Shown here: one piece after another, positions 8,596 through 17,347 of the stretch
Numbering within the stretch: the first letter of the stretch is position 1
How the letters are laid out: each line of letters begins with the position of its first letter
Assembly (NCBI RefSeq): GCF_000826545.1
Contig: NZ_CDME01000008.1
Span: 1,409,707 to 1,473,706 of the forward strand
Length of the DNA stretch: 64,000 bases
Direction of reading: 5' to 3'
Origin: Kibdelosporangium sp. MJ126-NF4
GTDB lineage: Bacteria > Actinomycetota > Actinomycetes > Mycobacteriales > Pseudonocardiaceae
Made by a program: the position numbers and the translations under genes
Notes under the pieces: model-generated
What the model was told of the DNA's origin: nothing
Databases searched by the model: none
Seen by the model: the letters and a program-made list of their open reading frames with translations, nothing else

Positions 8596-9615
8596 ATGGG
8601 TCCCGCTTGGCGACGAGAGCGAACATTCGTGAGACTGCCCCTCTCCCTCCTCTTTGTGGGAATCCTACTCGCCATTCCGGCGGTGGTTCTCGCGGCCGCG
8701 GCATTCGAGCGGGAATCGCAAGGCGAGACCGCCGCGAATCGCATCGGCGCTCCGTTCATCTGGTCGGAGCGGCCCCAGGCGGCCGACCCCGAGGTGGCGC
8801 TGCGCATCCTCGCCGAGGCGGCCACGGCGACCGGTTCCACCGTCCTGCGCACCACCGTGAACACCTCCCACGCAGAGCGGAAGCACATCACGCACTACAT
8901 TTTGCTTGGCCGTGACCGGACTGCCTTGTTCGACGAATTCACGCTTACCGACGGGCGCTGGCTGAGCCCGAGCGAGTCGCGCGGCAGTCTGGTCACCGTC
9001 TCCTCGGCGCGCGCCGGCGAAGCGGACAACGTCGGTGTGCCCGCGGTCTTCGGTGACCGGTACGAGCTCACGTTCGCACCACTGCGCCAGGCCTTCGACT
9101 CCATGCCCAGTTCCGGCCGGTACGTGGTCGAATCCCCCAGCCGTGCCGCCACCGATCGTTTTCTCGCCATCATCCATCAGCGGCTGGTCGAAGCAGGAGT
9201 CGTCGGCCTGACCGTCGCGGACCTGACGGCGAACCCTGGCCAACCTTCGGTCGAAAACACGGGGAGCCTGAACATCCTGGCGTACCTCCTCGCCGGTCTC
9301 GCCACGCTGGTCATCGCCTTCGTCCTCCTGCGAGAGGGAAAGCGAATCGGCGTGCTGCGGTTGGTCGGCCACTCCGCGACGCGAATCTGGTACGAAGTCG
9401 TTGGGCGATTGCAGGTCGCCTCAATTCTCGTCGGGCTGGGTGCCTGCGGGGCCGTGTTACTGGCCGTTCCCGGCGTCGACTCGTTGTTCCTGCGTACCCT
9501 CGCCGTCACCTTCCTGGAGGTGGCGGTGGCCGGATTCGCGGCCACGCTGGGTGTCGGGCTGGTCGTCATCAACCGTGTGCGAGTTTCGGACCTCATCAAA
9601 GGAAGCCTGCAGTGA
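8596..9615 (+). CDS. bacteriocin-associated integral membrane protein, first half
   Basis: This 339-residue protein has an N-terminal membrane segment (LPLSLLFVGILLAIPAVVLA), a large extracytoplasmic domain of about 200 residues, and about three more membrane segments from 'LNILAYLLAGLATLVIAFVL' onward, an FtsX/MacB-like layout. In lactococcin 972 loci the partner is usually one larger putative immunity protein; here the following gene looks like its second half. GTG 8629 is an alternative start, removing 11 residues and placing the first helix at the N-terminus. It ends by overlapping the next start (GTGA at 9612-9615), so the two are translationally coupled. Role inferred: immunity or peptide release with the ATPase. 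Confidence 0.75.
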   Translation: MGPAWRRERTFVRLPLSLLFVGILLAIPAVVLAAAAFERESQGETAANRIGAPFIWSERPQAADPEVALRILAEAATATGSTVLRTTVNTSHAERKHITHYILLGRDRTALFDEFTLTDGRWLSPSESRGSLVTVSSARAGEADNVGVPAVFGDRYELTFAPLRQAFDSMPSSGRYVVESPSRAATDRFLAIIHQRLVEAGVVGLTVADLTANPGQPSVENTGSLNILAYLLAGLATLVIAFVLLREGKRIGVLRLVGHSATRIWYEVVGRLQVASILVGLGACGAVLLAVPGVDSLFLRTLAVTFLEVAVAGFAATLGVGLVVINRVRVSDLIKGSLQ

Positions 9616-10940
9616 ACGATCAGACGCGGCACACCGCTCGCCGGCGAAGCCGGTTGTCCTTCGGCGTGGCGATCGCGGTGCCCGCTGTAGTAAAAGCCGT
9701 CTGCGGTGCGGTACTCGCCGTCTTGGTCGTCATGGTGTGGCAACAGTTCGCCGACCTGAAGCAACAGCAGGAGCTGACGGCTCCGTGGGAAAAGGTCCAA
9801 GACTATGCGATCTTCTATCCCCGGCTCGTGGGGGACGACCGGCAAGAGCTGGAAACGGGGGGCAACGCCTCGTCGGTCACGGAAGCACGTGACCTGTATC
9901 CCCTGCTCGACAAGGCGGGAGCGCTCTTCATCGACGCCGCGAACTATGAACCCGGCGTGCAGGACCCCACGGGGCGTTGGCCGGTGCCACCGATCCGGGT
10001 GAACACCAACTACCTCAAGCAGTACCCGATCCTGGATGATTCCCGGAAGCCGATCGACATTGAAGACGACGAACAGGCATGGGTGGTCGCCGTGCCGGAA
10101 CAGCTCAAGGCGCGGGAAACACACATCAGGGAACTGCTCCGGGAAACGCGAACCGGGGGAAAGGAGATCACCGGCGCGGTGGAGGCGGAGGAGCGGATAG
10201 CCGGCGCACGTCCACCAGCGCGGTTCGCCAACCAGGATGTCCGAATCATGTGGATGGCACGCGGGCAACGCGTGTTCAGCTTCGATCCCAAAGTCGACCC
10301 CCAGCACGGAAACCTGATCACGGATCCCATTGTTGAGATCATGACGCCGGCGAACAGCCTGACCGTGGATCGGCTCAACTCGATCACCGGCGGACTGAAC
10401 ACCGGGTTGAAGGTCCGCGTTGACGAAGACCCCGCGGTTGTCCTGCGCACGCTCGCCCCGACGCTGAAGGAACTCAAGCTCGACGACAACCTCCGGCATC
10501 TGGTGCGCATGCACGAAGCCATGGCCACACAGGTCAACGACGTGCGGAGGGCCATCACGCAGGCCACCGCGTTCGCGGGCGCGGCCCTGCTTGTCATGGT
10601 CGCGTTGAATGCGACGATCGTACTCATCGGCTTCGATCGGCTGCGCAGAAAGCTCGCCGTGCGAAGACTCCACGGTGTCGGTTTTCCCCGGTCCTACCGG
10701 GAGATTCTGCTCACCCTGGGTGGGACGTGGCTCGGGCAGACCCTCCTCGCCGTTCTCGCGCTCGTGGTGCTGGCAATGAACACGGTTTCGCCGCGCGGCG
10801 ATCAGGCGAGTCGGTTCGCCCAGATACCCGCACTGGCGGCGGTGGCCGTCGCGTCCCTGGTGGTCGAGGCTCTGCTCGTGGTCGTGACCGCGCGCATCGT
10901 GGAACGCCGGAACGCGATCAAGCGATTGAAGGAGCTGTGA
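9612..10940 (+). CDS. bacteriocin-associated integral membrane protein, second half
   Basis: The 442-residue protein starts at GTG 9612. It has an N-terminal helix (AVPAVVKAVCGAVLAVLVVM), an extracytoplasmic domain of about 280 residues rich in charged stretches, and three C-terminal helices beginning at 'AFAGAALLVMVALNATIVLI'. The cytoplasmic loop 'FDRLRRKLAVRRLHGVGFPRS' resembles the coupling loop of FtsX-type permeases that contacts the ATPase. It is probably the partner permease of the 8596 product, making a heterodimeric transporter with the 10943 ATPase. It ends in a GTGA overlap at 10937-10940. Confidence 0.75.
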   Translation: MNDQTRHTARRRSRLSFGVAIAVPAVVKAVCGAVLAVLVVMVWQQFADLKQQQELTAPWEKVQDYAIFYPRLVGDDRQELETGGNASSVTEARDLYPLLDKAGALFIDAANYEPGVQDPTGRWPVPPIRVNTNYLKQYPILDDSRKPIDIEDDEQAWVVAVPEQLKARETHIRELLRETRTGGKEITGAVEAEERIAGARPPARFANQDVRIMWMARGQRVFSFDPKVDPQHGNLITDPIVEIMTPANSLTVDRLNSITGGLNTGLKVRVDEDPAVVLRTLAPTLKELKLDDNLRHLVRMHEAMATQVNDVRRAITQATAFAGAALLVMVALNATIVLIGFDRLRRKLAVRRLHGVGFPRSYREILLTLGGTWLGQTLLAVLALVVLAMNTVSPRGDQASRFAQIPALAAVAVASLVVEALLVVVTARIVERRNAIKRLKEL

Positions 10941-10942
10941 CC

Positions 10943-11605
10943 GTGGAATTCTCTTGCGAACTCCGGGGAGTCCGGAAGCATTATGGCCACCGCCGAGTCC
11001 TGGACGACTTCGATCTCCGGATCGAAGTGGGGGAGTTCGCTGCTCTCACCGGTGCCAGCGGAACGGGGAAGTCCACCGTCCTCAACATGATCGGGTTGCT
11101 GGATGCCCCCGATGCCGGCGAGGTTCGCATACTCGGCGAAGAGGCGCCGGGGCCGCGCACCCGTGCGGCGAACCTCCTTCGACGGTGTCGGCTGGGGTAC
11201 CTGTTCCAGAACTTCGCCCTCATCGACAACGAGTCGGTCTCGCACAATCTCCAGGTCGCGCTCACCTATGCGGAGCGGGGAACCTCGAAGCGGGAACGCA
11301 TCGCCAAGGCGCTCGCGCAGGTCGGCCTGCCCGGAACTGAGGATCGGAAGATCTACTCGTTGTCCGGTGGTGAACAGCAGCGAGTAGCCGTGGCGCGGCT
11401 CTTGCTGAAACCCTGTGACATCGTTCTGGCGGACGAACCAACAGGCTCCCTCGACGCCAAGAACCGCGACATCGTGCTCGACCTCCTCGGCATACTCAAC
11501 GAGTCCGGCAAAACCATTGTCGTCGCGACGCACGATGACGTCGTGGCCAACCGGTGTTCGCAGGTGGTGGATCTTTCCGGGCACCTCACCCGTGAGCCCG
11601 CGTGA
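10943..11605 (+). CDS. ABC transporter ATP-binding protein of the bacteriocin cassette
   Basis: A canonical LolD/MacB-type ATPase of about 220 residues: Walker A GASGTGKST, Q-loop 'LFQNFALIDNESV', signature LSGGEQQRVAVAR, Walker B DIVLADEPTGSLD, and H-loop VVATHDD. Two GTG starts compete. GTG 10943 lies 8 nt after AAGGAG (10929-10934) and was chosen; GTG 10937 overlaps the upstream stop but has only 2 nt to that Shine-Dalgarno sequence. The product should power the two-part permease encoded just upstream, for immunity or export of the bacteriocin. It is the last gene of the cassette. Confidence 0.9.
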   Translation: MEFSCELRGVRKHYGHRRVLDDFDLRIEVGEFAALTGASGTGKSTVLNMIGLLDAPDAGEVRILGEEAPGPRTRAANLLRRCRLGYLFQNFALIDNESVSHNLQVALTYAERGTSKRERIAKALAQVGLPGTEDRKIYSLSGGEQQRVAVARLLLKPCDIVLADEPTGSLDAKNRDIVLDLLGILNESGKTIVVATHDDVVANRCSQVVDLSGHLTREPA

Positions 11606-11694
11606 CCGGAGCCGACGCTGGAACGTGGACACCTGCGGCAACAACGGCGCGCCGACAGGACACCCAACCGGGGGAGTTTCAGAGTTCCGGAACC

Positions 11695-12690
11695 TCACAC
11701 GATGCCAGTTGGGCGGAGGACGTGATCGAGCGTGTGCGGGTCCATGAACGCGACGATCCGCGTGACTCGCGTTCTGGTGATGGTGAGTACGTGCAGCGCG
11801 TGCGGTGTGAACGCGCCGTGTTGGTCAGCGTGGTAGCAGGCGAATGCGGGCTGGCCGTTGGCGCTGGTTTCGATCATGCGGCAGTGGCCGGGTTGGGGCA
11901 GGCGTGGGCGGAGGAAGCGCCCGATGGTGTGTCGGCCGCGGTACCAGGTGTTGAACGGGGGCATCTCCCAGGTCGCGTCGTTGGCGAGGATGGTGACGAG
12001 TGCGTCGACGTCGGCGGTGGTGAACGCGGTGGCGTACCGGTCAAGCAGCGCGCGTAGCTCGGGGTCGGTGGGGGTGGTGATGGTGGACTCGTCGGGCTGG
12101 ACGTGGTCGAGGGTCGCGCGGGCGCGCTGGAGCAGGCTGTTGACCGCTGGGGTGGTGGTGTCGAGCAGTTCGGCGACTTCGGTGGCGCGCCAGGCGAGCA
12201 CGTCGCGGAGGATGAGCACGACGCGTTGCCGGGGCGGCAGGTGCTGGAGCGCGGCGATGAGGGCGAGCCGCATGCTGGCGCGCCCTTCGACCACCGTGGC
12301 GGGGTCGCCGGTGCCGGCGAGCAGCGCGGTGGGGAAGGGCTGTAGCCAGGGGATGTCGGTTCCGGTGTCGACGGGCGTGGCCGGGTTGCTGGTGGGGCCG
12401 GCAAGTCCGGAGGGCAGGGGGCGCCGCTGTGCGCGTTCCATGGACCGCAGGCACGCTCGGGTGGCGATGCGGTAAAGCCACGTCCGCAGGGAGGACCGGC
12501 CGTCGAAGCGGTCGTAGGCGTGCCACGCGCGCAGGTAGGTGTCCTGGACGGCGTCCTCGGCGTCGTCGACCGAGCCCAGCATGCGGTAGCACAGGGCAAG
12601 CAGCTCGGTGCGGAACGGCCCGGCCAGGCGGGTGAACTCCTCGCTGGGAGGAGTTTGCTCGCCTGGCCGCGTCCGGGTGCGGATGGTCAC
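11695..12690 (-). CDS. ECF sigma-70 factor with C-terminal SnoaL-like domain
   Basis: 331 residues. Region 2 is 'LLALCYRMLGSVDDAEDAVQDTYLRAW' and region 4 is 'LPPRQRVVLILRDVLAWRATEVAELLDTT'. After about residue 205 an NTF2/SnoaL-like domain follows (LLDRYATAFTTADVDALVTIL), as in the large SigX-type/TIGR02960 family, where the extension takes over part of the anti-sigma role. The start overlaps the stop of the upstream gene by 4 nt (12687-12690), so it is coupled to the small gene before it. The set of DUF899/SnoaL protein, small protein and sigma factor reads as one operon. The regulon is unknown. Confidence 0.9.
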   Translation of the reverse strand: MTIRTRTRPGEQTPPSEEFTRLAGPFRTELLALCYRMLGSVDDAEDAVQDTYLRAWHAYDRFDGRSSLRTWLYRIATRACLRSMERAQRRPLPSGLAGPTSNPATPVDTGTDIPWLQPFPTALLAGTGDPATVVEGRASMRLALIAALQHLPPRQRVVLILRDVLAWRATEVAELLDTTTPAVNSLLQRARATLDHVQPDESTITTPTDPELRALLDRYATAFTTADVDALVTILANDATWEMPPFNTWYRGRHTIGRFLRPRLPQPGHCRMIETSANGQPAFACYHADQHGAFTPHALHVLTITRTRVTRIVAFMDPHTLDHVLRPTGIV

Positions 12691-12989
12691 CGCAGGACCT
12701 GGTAGGAGCCGATCAGCGTGGCCGCCGTCCGAGTCGGCGACGTGGCGATCCTGTCACCGAGTCCGCGTTGGAACGCGGTGAACGCGTCGAGGCTGGCCAG
12801 CGGCGAGGGCTCGACGTCGGAGTTGACCAGGTGCAGGAAGCTGACGCCGTCGTCGAGCCGCAACGCGGCGTAGTGCAGCCCGTCCGGCTGCTGGGCGGCC
12901 AGCTGGGTGAAGACCTGTTCGATGAGCTGATGGTTCTGCTGCGCGGTGTGGGGTGTGGTCTGGTAGCGGATCACGGTCATCGTGCTCAC
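12687..12989 (-). CDS. small protein, possible antibiotic-monooxygenase-like (ABM) fold
   Basis: About 100 residues from GTG 12989, which lies 6 nt after GGAGGAG (12996-13002); a start at 13004 would place that Shine-Dalgarno inside the gene. The pattern 'MTVIRYQTTPHTAQQNHQLIEQVFTQL' then 'HYAALRLDDGVSFLHLV', a compact alpha/beta arrangement, resembles dimeric ABM-type proteins. No catalytic residue can be assigned. It sits between the DUF899 gene and the sigma gene, overlapping the latter by 4 nt, so it probably belongs to the same response. Confidence 0.65.
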   Translation of the reverse strand: MSTMTVIRYQTTPHTAQQNHQLIEQVFTQLAAQQPDGLHYAALRLDDGVSFLHLVNSDVEPSPLASLDAFTAFQRGLGDRIATSPTRTAATLIGSYQVLR

Positions 12990-13005
12990 GGGCGGCTCCT
13001 CCAAC

Positions 13006-14127
13006 TCATTCGCTGCCGGCGAGCTCGGCCTTACGGAGCTCGTAGGTGTCGAAGACGAGGGTGTCGGACAGGATCTTTCCGTCGCGGACGACGAGGTAGT
13101 CCACCGCGCGGATGGTGCCGAACGGCGCGGTCTTCATGTCGTAGACAACCACGGCCCTCTCCTGGTCGCCAAGCGCGGCGACGATGTCGACACCCTGGAC
13201 GACCTGGGCGAACTCGCTCATCGCGGCCAGCACCGGCTGGCTGCCTTCGAGCCGGACCCTCGGGCTTTCGAACACGATGTCGTCGGCCAGGCAGCTGGCG
13301 AGGATGTCCATGTCGCCGCTGCCGAACGCCTCGATGAACGAGACGGCGACCTCGACCGGTGTGGTGTTGGTGGCCACTGAACCCCTTCTTCCTTGGTGAG
13401 CGGTCGCCGTACCGGCGAGGTCCGCGGGCGTGTAGGTGTCGTGCAGTTTGAAGTCGTCGATGCCGTCCTGGCGGCCCATCGGGGTGAGGTCGAGGTAGTT
13501 GTAGGGGCTGAGCAGGTGGTCCAGGCCCCGTTCGAACGCGGAGTAGGTGTGAAAGATCCGCTCGCCGTCGCGGAGGAACACGCTCAGGCCGTGCCAGTCG
13601 CCGCTGGCGTACCACGGTTTGCCGACGCGGCGCAGGGCGTCGGCGTCCTGGTAGTTGTACTGCACGGGGGCCACGGACTCGTCCATGGTGGCGTGGAAGT
13701 CGTAGGGCCAGCGGTTGCCCGCCGAGGAGTACCACGGGACGGTCCAGCCCATCCGCTCCCGGAAGCGCTCGAGCTTCGCGACCGACGCCCGGGAGACCAG
13801 CGCGAACGTGGTGTCGCGGGCGTGCAGGTGGGCCAGGTGGCCGACACTGTCGACCAGGATCGAGCAACTGTTGTGTCCGTGGTCCTGATCCGGGCCGAAC
13901 ATGAAATGGTAGATGATCAGCTGGCGCCGTCCCCCGAACATGTCGAGCAGGCTCACCGTGCCGTCCTCATCTGCGAACAGGTACTCCTCGGTGACCTCGA
14001 CCATGGGCAGTGACTGACGACGCGTGGCCAGCGCGTCCCGTGCCCTGGTCAGGGCCTTCTCCTCGGTCAACAACTCTGTCCTGGCGGCCAGCCACTCGTC
14101 TCGTGACACCACGGCGGGAAGATCCAC
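13006..14127 (-). CDS. DUF899 thioredoxin-like protein fused in frame to a SnoaL-like domain
   Basis: Residues about 1-235 are DUF899 ('VVSRDEWLAARTELLTEEK', 'YHFMFGPDQDHGHNSCSILVD', 'PYNYLDLTPMGRQDGIDDF'), a thioredoxin-fold family of unknown reaction. Residues about 250-373 form an NTF2/SnoaL-like domain ('SFIEAFGSGDMDILASCLADDIVFESP'). The join is suspicious: within the ORF, at 13383-13390, a strong ribosome-binding-site-like AGAAGGGG precedes GTG 13377, where the SnoaL part would naturally begin. It may therefore be two genes whose intervening stop was lost, or two products from one frame. GTG 14127 was chosen as start because GAGG lies 7 nt upstream and the DUF899 homology starts there; the frame is open to 14196 with an ATG at 14166. 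Confidence 0.75.
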   Translation of the reverse strand: MDLPAVVSRDEWLAARTELLTEEKALTRARDALATRRQSLPMVEVTEEYLFADEDGTVSLLDMFGGRRQLIIYHFMFGPDQDHGHNSCSILVDSVGHLAHLHARDTTFALVSRASVAKLERFRERMGWTVPWYSSAGNRWPYDFHATMDESVAPVQYNYQDADALRRVGKPWYASGDWHGLSVFLRDGERIFHTYSAFERGLDHLLSPYNYLDLTPMGRQDGIDDFKLHDTYTPADLAGTATAHQGRRGSVATNTTPVEVAVSFIEAFGSGDMDILASCLADDIVFESPRVRLEGSQPVLAAMSEFAQVVQGVDIVAALGDQERAVVVYDMKTAPFGTIRAVDYLVVRDGKILSDTLVFDTYELRKAELAGSE

Positions 14128-14254
14128 CGGCGCACCTCGTCTCTGTGCGTTGTCTGTCGTCCACATAGTTAGATCCGCGCAACCGGCCGAACTCATCGAC
14201 TCGGGCTGTAAGACGGGACAACGATCTCGCCATGTCCGCCGAACCCGGACGCGG

Positions 14255-14315
14255 CAGTTACTTCAGTGTTGTAGTAGTTGCGACACGCTGATATAGTTCA
14301 GTACTGAAGTAACTG
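14255..14315. promoter_or_regulatory. MarR-type operator pair in the divergent promoter region
   Basis: A 13-bp sequence at 14255-14267 (CAGTTACTTCAGT) recurs as its exact reverse complement at 14303-14315. The second copy overlaps a perfect 12-bp palindrome, TTCAGTACTGAA (14297-14308), 20 nt before the MarR-family start. This looks like the binding site of the adjacent MarR regulator, placed to control both divergent units. Confidence 0.65.
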
Positions 14316-14328
14316 ATACCGTGTTCCT

Positions 14329-14823
14329 ATGATCGAGCTGGACTGGCTCACCGAAGACGAGCAGCGGGTGTATCGCGAGTTCTCCACGATGAGCAGAGAG
14401 CTGTTCAACCACTTCGACTGCGACCTCAAGAACGACGTCGGTGTTTCCCGCACGTACTACGAAATCCTGTTCGTGCTCGGCCGTGCACCGGACAACCGAC
14501 TGCGACTGACCGATCTGGCGACCGGCACCCGGTCGGCGCCGAGCCGGATCACCCACGCGGTCGGCAAGTTGGTGCGAGAAGGGCTCATCCACCGTCGGGC
14601 GAACCCCGCCGACGGACGGGGCTGGACGGTCGAACTGACCGACCTGGGGGTGGAAACGCTCAAGGCGGCGGCCATACGGCACGCGCAGAGCGTTCGCACG
14701 TACCTGCTCGACCCGCTCACCGACAGGCAGCGGGACGAGCTGCGGCGGATCAGCGAGAAGGTGACCACTCGGATCGCGGACGTGACCTCATCCGGCGAGC
14801 GAACGGATTCGCACAGCTGTTGA
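14329..14823 (+). CDS. MarR-family transcriptional regulator
   Basis: 164 residues with the MarR winged helix: 'YEILFVLGRAPDNRLRLTDLA', recognition helix SAPSRITHAVGKLVREGLI, and wing 'RRANPADGRGWTVELTDLG'. It lies directly after an inverted-repeat operator (14255-14315), so autoregulation is likely. The next gene, 26 nt downstream, is a DHA2 multidrug exporter, the standard MarR/efflux pairing in which a small molecule releases the repressor. The ligand is not evident. Confidence 0.9.
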   Translation: MIELDWLTEDEQRVYREFSTMSRELFNHFDCDLKNDVGVSRTYYEILFVLGRAPDNRLRLTDLATGTRSAPSRITHAVGKLVREGLIHRRANPADGRGWTVELTDLGVETLKAAAIRHAQSVRTYLLDPLTDRQRDELRRISEKVTTRIADVTSSGERTDSHSC

Positions 14824-14849
14824 GCCGGTTCGGCGGAAAGAGCTGAACC

Positions 14850-16250
14850 ATGATGGACAAGACCGACCCGGACGTTGTGCTCGATCCCGGGTCGCCGGCC
14901 GCGGACCGCACCGGTTCGCGACGGCTGGGATTTGTCGGCGTGCTGCTCGGAGTGTTCATGATCGTGCTGGACACGACGATTGTGAACGTCGCCGTGCCAC
15001 GGATCCAGGACGACCTGTCCGGCACAGTGACCGGCATGCAGTGGGTCGTCAACGGCTACAACCTGCTGTTCGCAGTGCTGTTGCTGTCCAGCGGCGCCGC
15101 GTCCGACCGACACGGCGGCCGCAAGCTCTACGCACTGGGGCTGGTGCTGTTCGCGGCGGCATCGCTGGCCTGCGGCGTCGCGGAAACGGTGCCCGTGTTG
15201 ATCGCCGCACGCGCCGCGCAGGGTGTCGGTAGCGCGATGATGCTGCCGACCGCGCTGGCTCTGGCCGCCCGGCTGTTCCCTGAACCTGCTGAACGCGGCC
15301 GCGCGTTCGGTCAGTGGGCTGCTGTCGCGGGCGCGGCCACCGTGCTGGGCCCGCTTGTCGGCGGTGTCCTGGTGGACACGCTGGGCTGGCGGGCGATCTT
15401 CTTCGTCAACATCCCGGTCGCGATCGCGGCTTTGTGGCTCCTGCTGTGCCACACGCCCGAGACCCCGACCCACCGGCACCGCTTCGACCTGGCAGGGCAG
15501 GGACTGGGCGTGATCGTGCTCGCTGCCGCAGCCATCGCTCTGACCGAAGCGGGCCGAAGCGGCTGGGGTGAGGCGGTGGTGCTGGCCGGTGTCGGCATCG
15601 CGGGGATCGCCGCAGGCGTGATGGTGGTCGTCGAGCGTCGCGTCCGCGCGCCGATGATCCCACCCGCACTCATCGGGTCGCGTCAGTTCGCGGCGACCTC
15701 GGTGATCGGCTTGATCCTCAGCATCGGCATCTACGGTCAGATGTTCGTGCTGTCGCTGTATCTGCAGGACCAGCGTGGCCTCAGCGCATGGGTCACGGGC
15801 CTGGCGTTCTTGCCGTTCGCCGCTGTCACCGTGGTCGGGCCGCTGGTCGCCAGCAAGTTCCTCGGCCGCGACAAGGTCCGCGACACCCTGCTGGTCGGCA
15901 TGATCGCCGGTGCGGTGGCCAGCCTGGTCCTGGCCTTCGCCGGTGCCCAGACCCCGTATCCGGTGGTCGCGATCGGGCTGGTGCTGTTGGGCATCTGCCA
16001 GTCCGCGGCACAACCCGCCATCGCCTCGTCGGCACTGATCGGCGCCCCGAAACAGCACACGGGCGTGGCTTCCGGCGTGCTCACCGCGGCACGACAGGTC
16101 GGCTCGGTGCTCGGCGTCGCACTGCTCGGCGGCCTGGTGGGCCACGACTTCGAGCCGGGAATGCACCTCGCCCTGCTGATCGTGGCGACACTGTTCGGCA
16201 TCGGCGCGCTGGTCACCATCAGCTTCGTCAAAACTCACAAGAAGGCCTGA
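14850..16250 (+). CDS. MFS drug exporter, DHA2 (14-helix, EmrB/QacA) family
   Basis: 466 residues. The first helix carries the DHA2 motif 'VFMIVLDTTIVNVAVPRIQDDL', followed by 'MQWVVNGYNLLFAVLLL', 'GAASDRHGGRKLYALGL' (motif A) and 'AARAAQGVGSAMMLPTALAL' (motif B); motif C-like 'GPLVGGVLVDTLGWRAIFFVNIP' is present. It should be a proton-driven exporter of hydrophobic drugs. It shares a transcript with the MarR gene 26 nt upstream. Confidence 0.92.
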   Translation: MMDKTDPDVVLDPGSPAADRTGSRRLGFVGVLLGVFMIVLDTTIVNVAVPRIQDDLSGTVTGMQWVVNGYNLLFAVLLLSSGAASDRHGGRKLYALGLVLFAAASLACGVAETVPVLIAARAAQGVGSAMMLPTALALAARLFPEPAERGRAFGQWAAVAGAATVLGPLVGGVLVDTLGWRAIFFVNIPVAIAALWLLLCHTPETPTHRHRFDLAGQGLGVIVLAAAAIALTEAGRSGWGEAVVLAGVGIAGIAAGVMVVVERRVRAPMIPPALIGSRQFAATSVIGLILSIGIYGQMFVLSLYLQDQRGLSAWVTGLAFLPFAAVTVVGPLVASKFLGRDKVRDTLLVGMIAGAVASLVLAFAGAQTPYPVVAIGLVLLGICQSAAQPAIASSALIGAPKQHTGVASGVLTAARQVGSVLGVALLGGLVGHDFEPGMHLALLIVATLFGIGALVTISFVKTHKKA

Positions 16251-16252
16251 CC

Positions 16253-16432
16253 GACCGCGGACCCACGTTGGACGGTTTCGGCGTGCACTGGCCGGGGGTC
16301 GACGATCGCAAGGCCGTGGGGTAGTCCGGCGTAGACGTCGGCGGCGGCCTGCCGGACCATGGCCAGCATCGGGGATCCGTTCAGCTGCGGGTACCACGCG
16401 CTGATGCAGGCCGGGAACGTCGCCTGTGGTCA
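16253..16432 (-). pseudogene. possible coding remnant downstream of the NAD(P)H oxidoreductase
   Basis: Between the DHA2 exporter stop and the oxidoreductase stop, one minus-strand frame has codon use like its neighbours and reads '...SAWYPQLNGSPMLAMVRQ' then 'AADVYAGLPHGLAIVDPRP' without a start. It may be the tail of a lost gene. I do not recognise the family. Confidence 0.25.
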
Positions 16433-17209
16433 GCCACGCACGTGCAGCCCGAAACCTGTGCGGCCCACTGGCTCCAGTCCTTCTTTCAGGTGCAGTGCGG
16501 GGATCTCGTAATCGCCGAAGTTCTGCCGCCGGAACGCGATCGGCTCGGTCGTCTCCAGGGTGAGCAGGCGCTGCTCCCATGCCTTGGCGACGTCCGGGTA
16601 GTCCTCGCCGGTCAACCGGTCGGCGCTGTACAGCACGAACGGCGGCAGCACCTCGATGCCCGGGTAGTAGAGGATGCCGTGTTGAATCGGGAACAGCAGA
16701 TCGTCGATGGGGCCGTTGATCCCGCGAGCGGCGTAATGCGACTCCGGGCCGCCGACAGTCACCGACAGCAAAGCTTTCCTGCCCGCGAGGGTGCCTTCGC
16801 CGAAGCGCTCGCCGTACCTGGTGTCGCTGTGCTCGCCGACGCCGTACGCGAAGTGGTGGGTGAACACCCGGTCCACCCAGCCTTTGAGGATCGCGGGCAT
16901 CGAGTACCACCACAACGGGAACTGGAAGACGATCATGTCGGCCCACACCAGCTTGGCCTGCTCGGCGCGGACGTCCGCGCCGAGCGTCCCGGCGTCGAAG
17001 GCCCGGCCCGAGTCCGAGACGACTTTCAGCGGACTCGAGGCGTCCGGGCCGTAGTCCGCGGCGTCCACGACCGCCTTCCAGTCCATCGCGTACAGATCGC
17101 TCACCCGGACCTCGTGCCCAGTCGCCTCCAATGTGGACACCGCGAGGTCCTTCAACGAGCCGTTGAGCGACTTCGACTCCGGGTGGGCGTGGACAATCAG
17201 CGTCTTCAA
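16430..17209 (-). CDS. NAD(P)H-dependent FMN/FAD reductase, flavodoxin fold (NQO1/MdaB type)
   Basis: 259 residues starting MKTLIVHAHPESKSLNGSL, the phosphate-binding start of flavodoxin-like quinone reductases. 'DMIVFQFPLWWYSMPAILKGWVDRV' and 'LLSVTVGGPESHY' are the other family signatures. It would reduce quinones or similar electrophiles by two electrons. The divergent gene at 17348 is an MmyB-type regulator, a usual neighbour for such reductases, but here it is broken, so expression may be deregulated. Confidence 0.88.
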   Translation of the reverse strand: MKTLIVHAHPESKSLNGSLKDLAVSTLEATGHEVRVSDLYAMDWKAVVDAADYGPDASSPLKVVSDSGRAFDAGTLGADVRAEQAKLVWADMIVFQFPLWWYSMPAILKGWVDRVFTHHFAYGVGEHSDTRYGERFGEGTLAGRKALLSVTVGGPESHYAARGINGPIDDLLFPIQHGILYYPGIEVLPPFVLYSADRLTGEDYPDVAKAWEQRLLTLETTEPIAFRRQNFGDYEIPALHLKEGLEPVGRTGFGLHVRG

Positions 17210-17347
17210 AGCAACTCCTTCGGACCGGGAGCCTTCGATCCTGGACGCCGCGGCGCCCGGCGTTCAGGGGCGCCTCATCCATCGGATGGGACTTCCTGGC
17301 AACGGCAGTACCACCTTCACGGCCACCTCCGGGCTCATACTGAGGGC

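Noticed and set aside
14457..17282. A 941-codon open frame on the minus strand
   Set aside because: It runs antisense to the MarR and DHA2 exporter genes and out of frame with the oxidoreductase; composition is the Arg/Ala/Pro-rich pattern of a GC-rich shadow frame with no motif.
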